This document shows positions 11,801-23,800 of a stretch of 64,000 nt of DNA, piece after piece; position 1 is the stretch's first letter; each line of letters begins with the position of its first letter. Location of the stretch: the NCBI RefSeq assembly GCF_032452875.1, contig NC_083877.1, positions 52,207,724 to 52,271,723 on the forward strand. Direction: 5' to 3'. Source of the DNA: Bos javanicus (taxonomy: Eukaryota > Chordata > Mammalia > Artiodactyla > Bovidae). The position numbers and the translations under genes were made by a program. The notes below the pieces were generated by a model. That model searched no databases, was not told the DNA's origin, and was given only the letters and a program-made list of their open reading frames with translations.

Positions 11801-14800
11801 GAATGCAGAGTGCCCAGATCTTTCTCCCAAACACCAGCTCAGTCAATTATTCAGCACATGTACTAAGCCTGTGAGGACACAAGATGAGGCAGATTGGAGT
11901 CCCTGTCCTCAAGGAATTGATGCTCTGCTAGAGAAGCCAAGGTGGGAGATGCACAGACCAGCTCTAATAACAGGGACAAGAGAATTCCACAGCAGAGAAC
12001 AGAGAACGGGCTTCCCCAGGACCGGGGACACTTGCAGCTGTGTGAGGAGGAAAGACTTCATTCGTGGAGATGCTGGCATCTTCAAGACTCTCAGGAAGCA
12101 TAAGCAGGATGGGGATAGGGAAGGAGGAGAAGACGCGGTGAGGAAATGCACAGCTTCAGGTAAGCCAGGGTCAACCTGGATGTGGCAAATGGTCAGACTG
12201 GCTGGAGAAAGGGGTGTACTGAGAGACAGAGATTGAGGGCTCTTTTAAGCAGGGAGGAAGGTGAGTAAAGGAAGGGAGGGAGAAGGGAGAGGAGTGAGTG
12301 GGCACATACTAAACCCATGTTAGAGTCCACTAACTCACCTCCAAGTACACACCTTCCCATTTAAAGCTCACCCCTGGTGGCTCAGAAGGTAAAGCGTCTG
12401 TCTACAATGCAGGAGACCCGGGTTCGAGCCCTGGGTTGGGAAGATCCCCTGGAGAAGGAAATGGCAATCCACTCCAGTACTATTGCCTGGAAGATCCCAT
12501 GGACAGAGGAACCTGGTAGGCTACAGTCTATGAGGTCGCAAAGAGTCGGACACGACTGAGCGACTTCATTTTCAACAATAATGCACCCAACACTCCCCGG
12601 TTGTTCCGTCAGCAGGTGGGACATACACACCAGGAGAGCCTCCTTCTCCGCATTGTGCCGCTGCTGCTCCTCCTGCAGCTTCTCTTCGTACTGGCTGTAC
12701 AGCTTCCGGGTCATCTCTCTCATCACCTCCGCATTGGCTTGTTGGGAGCATTCCACCTGCACAGAGACTCACTTCAGAGCTACAGCTTCAGCAGGTTCTG
12801 GCGAATCTGCACCTTACACTCTGTATGTGTCAAGCATGAACTCACAGAGGAGTGGGCCCAGGGGCCAGGGTTCTGCAGGGGACAGAGGCAGCAGGAACTG
12901 ATGGGGAAAGAGATAGAAGGAAGAAGGAAAAGGGACGAGCAGGTGCATGGAACATTAAAAGTAGCCCTGTAAACTTATTTACTTGATACTAATATTATCA
13001 GGAAAAGGTGTCCCACGAGCGACTTTTTCACAAGGTAGAAACATACTTCTCTATCAACACTGCACTTCAAATCTAACTGTTTTAAAATTGAATTCTCTCT
13101 AAAATGTGCTCCACTGTCTTATTTTTTTCTTTATGTTTATTTGGCTGCATTGGGTCTTGGGCACACAGGATCTTTGTTGCTTCGTGTGGGATCTTTTACT
13201 ATGGCACACAGACTCTAGTTGTGGCACACAGGCTCAGTAATTGTGGCGGTCAGGCTTAGTTGCCACACAGCACGTGAGATCTTAGTTCCCCGACCAGGGA
13301 TCAAACCCATGTCCCCTACATTGCAAGGTGGATTCTTAACCACCAGGGAAGTCCCTGCACTGTTATTAACCCCTTTCTTCAGTGCCTTTTCCTGTGTAAT
13401 GTTATTTTCCTCTTGAAATTTTATCATATTTTATTCTATCAGTTTTAACAACCCTTTCCCTCTAGGTAATATTGTTGTTTTTCAGTCACTAAGTTGTGTC
13501 TGACTCTTGCAACCCATGGACTGCAGCACGCCAGGCTTCCCTGTCCTTCACTATACTCGGTAATATATCCACATTCTAACTGGCCTCAGAAAGACATGCT
13601 TTTTGAAAGTCTTGAGTACTCAAGAATCTAAGCAATTTGAGCAATAAATCATGAGGATATTCTCCCCACAAGGCATTCTCCTCTAGAACAGCCAAAAGGC
13701 TGTGCTGAACACAATCTGAAAAGCATAGATGCAAATGAAAACAAATTCACTCTGTTGTGGGATGAAAATAAGACCACTACATTATCAGAATTGGGTCAGA
13801 GCATGCATTGGAGAAGGAAATGGCAACCCACTCCAGTGTTCTTGCTTGGACAATCCCAGGGACAGGGGAGCCTGGTGGGCTGCTGTCTATGGGGTCACAC
13901 AGAGTCGGACACGACTGAAGTGACTTAGCAGCAGCAGCAGGATAAACTATAAAATTTAAAAATAAAAAGGTTTGCTATATGAAGAAAGAGGGAATAAGAG
14001 AGGAAAGGGCAGATACAGATGTGCTGTTTCTTACACTTGTTTCATAGAGCTGACTTTGAAACCAATAATTTACCTGATATAAAAATTAATTTTTAAACAA
14101 TTATCTTGTTTAATTGTTTAAACAATTAAATCATTAAACAATTAACAATTTTAAACAATTACCAAGATCATTCACTGTGAAAAGTAGAGTCTTTTCAACA
14201 AATAGTGCTGGGACAGTCGGATTTGTCACATACAAAGGAATGAGGTTGGGTCCCTAAAACACCATATATGAAAATGAACTCAAAATGGATGAAAAACTTA
14301 AAATGTTAAAGCCAAAACTATGAAACTCTTAGAAAGAAAATTTGTGACCTTTGATTAAGCAATGGCTTCTCAGATATGACTCCAAAAGCACAATTGACAA
14401 AAAAAGAGATACGTAAATTTGACTTCATCGATATTCAATACTAAAAACTGCTGTGCTTCAAAGGATAGCATCAAGAAATTGAAAAGGCAACACAGAGAGT
14501 GGGGGGAAATTCTTTCAAATTATACATCTAATAATTTGTATCCAGAATATATAAAGAATTTTTACAACTCAACAATAAAATATCAATAACCTAATTTTTA
14601 AATGGGTAAAGGATCTGACAGACACTCCAGAAAAAATATACAGATGACCAACAAATGCATGAAACAACGCTCAACATCACTGGTTATCAAGGATGCAATT
14701 AACTACCACTTCACACCCACAAGGATGGCTATAATCAGTAAGAGAGTAACCAGTATTGGCAACGATGGGGAGAAACTGGAATTCTCCTACATGGTGGGAG

Positions 14801-17800
14801 GAATGTAAAATGGTGTATGCCTACCTCCACGTTACCTTTCATATTTGTTTGACATTTTCCCCCCACATGCATACACTAAAAAATAAGTCAGAAGAACAGG
14901 AAAGCCTTTGAAGAGAAGGTGCCACATGGAATTGAAACCATCTTATCAGCTTTCAGTCCCTAGAGAAGACTTCAGCTCATGTAAGAAATTTGGACTCATC
15001 CTTTCCATACTTTTGTGCTTTCCCAACTGGTGCAGTTGGAAATGTTCCCATGTGGTTTGCAGAACCCAATCTGGGGGCTCCTGGGGGCTTGCACAGACCC
15101 AGCCTAGCAGATGAGAAAAAGTAAAGTGGGCAGGCAGGCATATGTTGGGGGTGGCTGCTGCTTCCTTTCTGCCTAGGCCCTGCCCTTGCCTGTAAAGCTC
15201 AGGCCATTAATTTTATGCCTCTGAAAGTGTGTTGGTGTCTCTTCCCTCCAGCTGATTGCTAATTCAAGAGAGCTGAGTTAGCTGGGTAGATAATCTCTAT
15301 ATAAGCAGAGTATACTACAACCTTAAGAGGTTACATGATGTTTATTCCAAAGACTGGACCAAAGTCTCCTCTGATGTCCTCTACATCTCCTTTCTCATCA
15401 CTAGGCAAGTTTTGCTACCAAGAAGCCACAACATGGGAAATCCTGAATGGAGATTATCACGAACTGAGAGAGACCCAGTGTGTCCTGTGCTTCATCTCCA
15501 ATTTGAAAACAAGCTCTGTCCCTCATGTCCTGCTGACACTGCATCCGGGTTACGTGAAATACTCTCACTTCTTAAATTGTTATTTTGGGGTAAAGCATTA
15601 GCCTCCAAAACACAATTGCAGGCTGGGTTAGAGGCTTGGTCTCCCTGACACCACAGCACTGGAACAGACGGCTGCGGAGCATGGATGTAGAGAGCAGACA
15701 CTCAATACATATTTGTGGGATGAATGACCGCATAAAGATCCTGCCCTGAGGGAGAAACTCCTAACAGTCACTTCAGAATGTTTCAGCAACAAACCCCTTT
15801 CTTTCGAAGTAACTCTTGTGTAGAAATACAATACATGAAAGCAGAAATAGAAGAACATCCCTGTTTGAAAGGAAAGCAGGGAGGAGCTGACTGACTATGT
15901 AGTTCCCTGGCTCCTTCCCCTCCCCCAGGTGGCTGTGTTTGGCCAAGTGGGTGGTGATGGCAGGGCCCACGGGCAGTCATCATGGAGACCACGCAGTGTG
16001 GGATAGCAGCCTGTCCTCCCCATCAGCTGCCCTGTGGGTAGACCTTATGGAGAGGACCATGTAGCTCAGGCTATTCCCCTAATTCTTAACAGCACTTCTT
16101 TTCATTCCCAAACATACTCTGATTCGTGCAATAAATCATGTGCGTATACAACCTGTACATTGTTGTGTACTGTATACTGTGTGGTATACTGTATACTGTA
16201 TATACACTGTATATCAAGGCTGTATATTGTCACCCTGCTTATTTAACTTATATGCAGAGTACATCATGAGAAACCCTGGGCTGGATGAAGCACAAGCTGG
16301 AATCAAGATTCCCGGGAGAAATATGAATAACCTCAGATATGCAGATGACACTACCCTTATGGCAGAAAGTGAAGAAGAACTAAAGAGCCTCTTGATGGAA
16401 GTGAAAGAGGAGAGTGAAAAAGTTGGCTTAAAGCTCAACATTCAGAAAACGAAGATCATGGCATCCGGTCCCATCACTTCATGGCAAATAGATGGGGAAA
16501 CAGTGGCTGACTTTATTCTGGGGGGCTCCAAAATCACTGCAAATGGTGACTGCAGCCATGAAATTAAAAGACGCTTACTCCTTGGAAGGAAAGTTATGAC
16601 CAACCTAGACAGCATATTAAAAAGCAGAGACATTACTTTGTCAACAAAGGTCCGTCTAGTCAAGGCTATGGTTTTTCCAGTAGTCATGTATGGATGTGAG
16701 AGTTGGACTGTGAAGAGGGCTGAGCGCTGAAGAACTGATGCTTTTGAACTGTGGTGTTGGAGAAGACTCTTCAGAGTCCCTTGGACTGCAAGGAGATCCA
16801 ACCAGTCCATCCTAAAGGAAATCAGTCCTGGGTGTTCATTAGAAGGACTGATGTTGAAGCTGAAACTCCAATATTTTGGCCACCTGATGCGAAGAGCTGA
16901 CTCATGTGAAAAGACTCTGATACTGGGAAAGACTGAGGGCAGGAGAAGGGGACGACAGAGGATGAGATGGTTAGATGGCATCACCGACTCAATGGACATG
17001 AGTTTGGGTAAACTCTGGGATTTGGTGATGGACAGGGAGGCCTGACATGCTGCGGTTCATGGGGTTGCAAAGAGTCAGACACAACTGAGCGACTGAACTG
17101 AACTGAATGCAACCCACAAGGCACTCTCCTCTAGAACAGGCTAGGCTGTGTTGAACACAATCTGAGAAGCACAGGTTCAAATGAAAACAAATTCATTCAG
17201 GAAATAATTTGTTGAGTGACTTCTGGGAGCTGTTTGTGGCTCTGCTCCTGGCACTGGGTAGGAACTCTTTTCAGAGCCAGGAGCAGATCCATGTACGAGC
17301 GAGGGCTCCACGCCTCACATATGGAAGGAGCACTGAGACCTCCAGGGCCTTAGAGGTTGAGCTGCAGAATAAGCCAGGCCTGGGGTCAGGAGGGACACTG
17401 CCTAGAGTCCTTGGTCACCCATTCATTTTCTTCCAGGGGGCCCCTCAGCTCTTCATTTTCAAACCAGACAAAAAGACCTTGGGATCTAAAAGAGAAGCTA
17501 AACAGTGAATCTTCTTTTTTAAATAATTAATTTTGGGATTGTGCTAGGTCTTCATTGCTGCATGCGGGTTGTCTCTAATTACAGTGAGCGGGAGCTACTC
17601 TTTGTTTTGGCGCTCAGGCTTCTCGCTGCAGTGGATTCTCTTGCTCTGGAGCACGGGCTCTAGAGCGAGGACTCAGTAGTTGCGGTGCACAGGCTTAGTT
17701 GCCTCATGGCATGTGGGATCTTTCCAGACCAGGGATCAAACCCGTGTCCCATGCATTTGGCAGGCAGATTTTTAACCACTGGACCACTGGAGAAGTCCCC

Positions 17801-20800
17801 AACACTGAAGCTTCTCAAGCCCCAAACCTGCAGGCATCCCAAGTGCCCTCTCAGTACATAAGGGCAGTGCCATGATGAGGTCTTGGCAGCTGAGGCCACT
17901 GGGATCGAGGCAGGGAGCCCAATGGGGTGTGTATGGGGGTGCCCCCAATCTGCACTGACAGCTCTGAACACAGAAACCCTCTCAGTGCCATCAGGTCAGA
18001 TCCTGCGTGGTTGGCCACAGAAGGGCACCAAAACCCAACAGAGAAGAGAATGGAGAAATCGGAATGGGAGAGCTGATGATGGAAGGAGAGAGAGGAGGAG
18101 GAGGCAAGAGGAGGAAACGGTGAGCAGGAGATCCATGCTCCTGTACTTACCTTCATTTTCAGCAGCTTGTTTTCAACCTGCGCCGCATCTAACTGCCTCT
18201 GCTTCTCCCGCAGCTTGTCCATGGAGGCTGTGTATGTCTGCTGCAGATTTCTGATCTGATCCTTGATGTTGCTGTTCTCCAAAGTAACATCCACAAGGGT
18301 TTTCTGATGGGATGAAAATAAAAACCAGATCTAGCGGTGTGAGAAAACGGGCCAGACCACACCGGGACATCCCTTTGTCATTAACTGTTGAGGGAGACAT
18401 CAGCAACAGGAGCTACAAGCCTGGGCCCCTGGTATTAGAGCGCCTGAGGACCCCCTGGTGGTCAGGAGGTCTGCTGCCCTGTACTGAAGCCAGCCAGCTT
18501 CCCCATAATTCCCCATCACTGCTGCCAACACCATGCACCACTGCCTAGGATGGATGGAAATGGATCAAACCCTTTTCCAAGGAAAAATGTTAATGACACA
18601 TAATTTCACATGTAAAGAAATTGGGTTTGAAAACAATAAGTACAGAAGAACCCCACTTTGAAAAAAAAGCATAAGCATCTGTTCAAATGCCCAGCGGAAA
18701 AAAAAAAAAAAAGACTAGGAGGTTGTAATTCTTGCTGTTGTTTAGTCACTAAATTGTGTCCAACTCTTGGAACCCCATGGACTGCAGCCCACCAGGCTCC
18801 TCTGTCCATAGGATTCTTCAGGAAAGAATACTGGAGTGGACGGTCATTTCCTTCTCCAGGGGATCTTCTTAAACCAGGGATCGAACCCATGTCTCCTGCA
18901 TTGGCAGGCAGATTCTCTACTGCTGAGCCACCAGGGAGAGAGGGGAAGACTAGGAGAGTTACCAAATTCAAATAACCACCTTCACTAGGGACAGGAGTAT
19001 GGATGGTATTACCTTTCTTCTCTGTTAAAATCTTCTACATTTTCCAAATTCCTAAGTCAGAAAACCAAATAGGTATTTTATAAAAAGGAGGTATTCCCCC
19101 TTATTTCTTGAACAGGCTGTTTACTTCAGTACCTGTAGACGAGCTGCCAGAATAGCAACAACATGGCTGAGGCTACTATGATGCTGCATGCACTTCCCTC
19201 AGGCAGAGAAGGGTAGTGATGAAGGGAGGACTGGTGAACAGAGTCTGCAACAAGTGCCTGACAAGTGTCAGACGCCTGATGCTCATTAATCCAGACCGCC
19301 ACTGAAGCAGGAATGCTTAAATTAATACTGTTGCTATTTCACGCTTAACTCTCATTACAGACGAATGGCTTCCACAACCCCAGAATTCCTAGCACTAGAC
19401 ACAAGGCAACTTCTACCCCCTCCTACCGCCTCCTGCAGTTACCTACAACTCATATAGAAGAGCTGGAAATTCTTCTAATATAAGATGTTGGTGTTGGACT
19501 CACTTCCTAACACCTGTGTCCTCTTTGTAGCTGCCCAGTCTCTGAAGCTCCTCCACTTCTGAGCCTCCACCTTGGATAATAAGCCTCATTCCTAAACCTA
19601 TTCAAGTCAGTAAAAAAGGATTTTTAATGGTGGTATATAGGTATGAAAGAAAACACAGAAGCCATTTGGAGGCTGGAATCACAGAACATTGGAGACGCAA
19701 GGAGCTTGAAAAACCACCTGGCCAAGCATCCTCTCTCCAAGTCCCAGTGGCTTTACAGAGACCAGTCCTGTGCTCAGAACCTGTATCAGATGCCAAGAGA
19801 CCAGGACTGGAGCTACACACATTGTTCAAGTCATTTCTGTTGGTCTCAGTTTGTTTATCCATCAAACAACGGGGTTGGAGATCATCTCAATCGTTCTTTC
19901 CACCTTTGACATTCTATAAAGTCGAACTGAAGACCTGGTCTTATTGTCATTAATAATGAAAATGGGGTAGACTAGACAATGGAAGAAATTAGAAGTTAAT
20001 ATCTTCAGACCCATCTGAGTTTCCTGGCCATAAGACAGTATCTTTCTTTCCTCCACTCCTCCCCTTTCCCTGCCTCCACCCACTTCTTCTTATTTTTCTC
20101 AAACAACAATTTTTAATCTTTTCATTATAAGGCTCTTCTGACTGCCCTGGAATAAGAGACTAGACCATGATGAGGAATCAGTGAGGGTCCCTGGGTAAGG
20201 GTGGACCCTGTTCTAACAGCTGACCTTGGAAGTGAATGCCTGGAGTGTCAGTGATGGGGACAAAAATGCTGCCTGCCTGCCTGCCATTCCAGTAAACAAT
20301 GAATGCTGCTGGCCTTCAAGCCATCAGCCAGGGCAGCCCACCTGAAAGTGTGCCCTGAGGGGAATTCAGGATGGGAAAAAGCAGGATACCAGGCCTAGAG
20401 AGTTAAGATGCATACCAAAGAAATAATGTCCATGAGCCCAGACTCTTATATCTTATCATACATAGAAAAGCATTAAAAACATTAACTTAAGATGTCTCTC
20501 TTTTGTGATTAACAGCAATCTTCTGATGTTTGACTACATTTTTTTTTTTTTCCAGCCAAAACTCCTGTATATCCTGGTCCTCCCTTACTTCTTTGGAACA
20601 GTTCCTCAGAACTCTCTGAGAGACTGAATCCTGGGCTATAGTCCTCAGGGAGGTCTCCGAATAAAACAGAACTCTCAGCTTTTAGGTTGTATGTTGTTGT
20701 GGTTGTTTTTACAGTCAACAGTGGGTGGCAAATCAGAAGTATGATGGGGAAGAAAAAAAACACAGATACCAACCAGATGTGAAGTCAGGTAAGATACAGC

Positions 20801-23800
20801 CTTTCCTGGTTGGCCAGGGTGAGAACATGTCCAGGAGAGAAGGAAAGGGAGCCTGGACAAACCCCCTTGATGGCAGGAGGAAGAGAAAACAAAGGCTACT
20901 GAATAAACCAGACCCAAAGCAGGGCCTGGCGTGAGGCCAGGGGAAAGCTGGCATGCTCCATGGGGAGCCAGGAAAAGGGTGGGACTCAGAGCCCCACCAG
21001 AAATGGGCTTCCAAACAAATCCAAACACAAGGTCTGCCCCACTGTGGGACTATATCCTAGCTTCGACGCTGGCACTACCGCCCAGTCAGCTGTCAGCAAA
21101 AAGTACTGGATCCTAGGGGAAGTGGATCATCCCAACATAAAATTTGTTTGCTTATCTAGCAAATTATTTATAGAGAACCAGAAAGGATATGAAATAGCTT
21201 GTGTGAACTTTGAAGAGGAAGGTAAAGAGGTAAGAGCCAAATAAAGTTGGAAGGGGACAGAATCTATTATTTGCATGTTTGGAAATTAAAGCCCGAGGAG
21301 GCTGTTGAATATAATGTTGAATCTAATGCTTGGCTCTGAACATTTTCAAGTTAATTTGCATATTACATGGGGGATTCGGTTGAAAGAGTAACAATAGGCA
21401 GCATGTGAGGGATTAACTCCCAACAAATCATAGTAATAACGAGAAGAATCCCCTTGATGCGGGTTGACCACACACACCTGCACACGTGCAGGACCCTGAC
21501 TCTTTCTGGCATCCCTGTCTGGCACTCCTAGGTGTTCTCTGGAAGGCACACGATTTTTTCTTTTAACGAAAAATAATTTCTACATTAGGAAAACATGCCT
21601 AATAGCCTTTGGGAGTTACTCGTCATGAATAAATGAGGATTGCCTTGGGTTAAGGCCATCTTTCCTGTGACTGGTGAGACTTCTCCTAACACTGCAGCAT
21701 GAGGGAGATATGGGTGATATGTTGGGTGATACGCTGTTTCAGGCCCTGATGCTCAGGACCACTCAGGTGTCTAGCGGGACAAGTGATATCACTAGCGCTG
21801 AACTCAGGATCTAAACCCCCATGTTAATAAGGACAAAACCAACTGCAGCTGCAAGGTTGGGAGTCTCAGCTTGGAAGCATTTCCATCCCCTTCCTTCCTT
21901 AACCGTCTCCTTGGCTCAGCCTTTACTGTGGCCGAGTGTATTCTGAATAATGAGCCGAGAACATTCTGTGACTTACTCTAATACAAAGACACAGGGCCCA
22001 CCCTTGGCTAAGCTCATGTGCGCTGGAACAGAGGACAACCCGGCCAACGGGGAGCAGGTGAGTACCTGCAAGCTGATGGAGTCTGATGCCAGCGCCGCAT
22101 TCATGGCATTAAAACTGTCCAGGGCTGATGACTGGGTTTGGATGTGATTCTCCAGATAGTCCTGCTTTGCCTGTGAAACCTGGACAGATTGAAGAGACAG
22201 TTACACACAACCAAACCATACACGCTCACAAAAGTCTTCAGCTAGGTCACAACTTTCTCCTGAGGGCAGACACATCAGGGTCAATGATACTTCAAGTACA
22301 GCTTGACATTAAAAAGTCAACATCTGCATGACCTAGAGAGCAGAAAGGCAAGACAACTTTTCCCCTGGATGATTCACTCCTTCCCCATCAGGGCCTCACT
22401 TACTTCTCACAACACTATGCAGCCCCCAGAACATGCCTTTTTATAGGGAGGAAAGGGAAGGAGAGAAGTTAAGGGATTTGAATGCAAATGTATAGCTACC
22501 TTTACAACTAGAACCTAGTTGGATATGACTTTGTACAGTCTTGCTTTTGCCTACTCACCATAGAAGGAATATGCTTTGGACTCACCCAGTTCCCAGGAGT
22601 TGTTTTGTGGCTGCTGCTGTTGTTGTGTTGTCTTTGTTGGATGTATATTTAATGTGTTTCAGAGTTTCATCAGAGCCCAGTCTTAAGCTAGACCTTAAAG
22701 AAGGGCTGGGTATATAGAAAGGCCAGGAGGCAATAGAACCAGAGGTAAGGTTCTGGGAGGCTCAAGGGTTGATCCTGTGAGGCCTGTGGGAGGCACCGGA
22801 AGCAGTGTACCCTTGGGAGAGGGAAGAAATAGCAGGCCAGGGACAGGAGGTGTGTTCCTGCTCAGGGCACATTCATACAGCCAATAAGTTAGCATCTTTT
22901 TTTTTTTAAGATTATTTTTGATGTGGATCATTTTTAAGTCTTTATTGAATTTGTTACAATATTGCTTTGTTTTATGTTTTGACCTTTGGCCTATGAGGCA
23001 TGTGGGATCTTAGCTCCCCAACCAGGTATCGAACCCACATCACCTGCATTGGAAGGTGAAGTCTTAACTACTGGACCACCAGGAAAGTCCCATGTTAGCA
23101 TCTTAACCTGGCTACAGTCTGTGGTGTGACCCAGAGGAGGAGGAGACTGCGGGTAGAGATGAAGCTCCTGTGACAGTCTAGATGAGAAAACGAGGGTGTG
23201 CAGGAGGTGCCAATGGAAAGCAAGGGGCAGAGACCTGCTTATGCATGCAAATCTAGTCCTCTGGCTTTAATTACAGTCAGCGTCAGTGGATGGCAGAGTG
23301 AATTTCCACTGGCAGGTGACAATTTCACAAATCTCTTTCTACATGTCAATAAGAATGACAAGCTGGATATGCCAGTATACTCCCAGCCCATGTAATCAAG
23401 GCAGTAGGTCTTACTTAAGCAGATAATTTCACAGCCCAGACATAAACTAGACTCTAATACATGACTGTTGCAACTGTGCTCCTTTACTGCAGATGTTAAC
23501 TTTTATGGGAAGTATGTCATACAGAATAGACTTTTCCTTCAAGGTTATTAACCACAAATATTCTTTTAAATGTTTTTCCCATAAAACATTAGCTAGGTTA
23601 AACCAGAGGAAGCTTATTTTTTCTCTAATTTTGAGTAGGCAATATATTCCTAGAGTTCAAACATTTTAAAAGTAGAAAAGGCACTAAATATTTCTAAATA
23701 TTAGATACTAAACAAAATATTTTTTCACTCCTGTCCCATCTGCTCAGTTACCACCATGCCCACGCTGCACCTCAAGTAGGAACCACTGCTAATTACTTTC

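Larger units (their letters stand above)
12757..18150 (-). other. MYZAP: MYZAP intron 6
   Basis: 5.4 kb, dense in repeats: two CHR SINEs, a BovB-tail fragment, a Bov-A2, an L1 3' segment, a BovB LINE and two copies of an 88-base duplicated segment. Positions 14830-16120 show no clear element apart from a MIR-like tail near 15685-15725. Confidence 0.8.

Noticed and set aside
11799..12236. Plus-strand 145-codon frame in intron 7
   Set aside because: The DNA looks like a diverged ancient repeat, codon use is unremarkable, and no known domain is seen.
12382..12559. Frames on both strands reading RVGHD, SCPTLCDPMD, GSSVHGI and the like, here and at dozens of other places
   Set aside because: These are translations of Bov-tA and Bov-A SINEs. 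They recur at every copy and do not represent genes.
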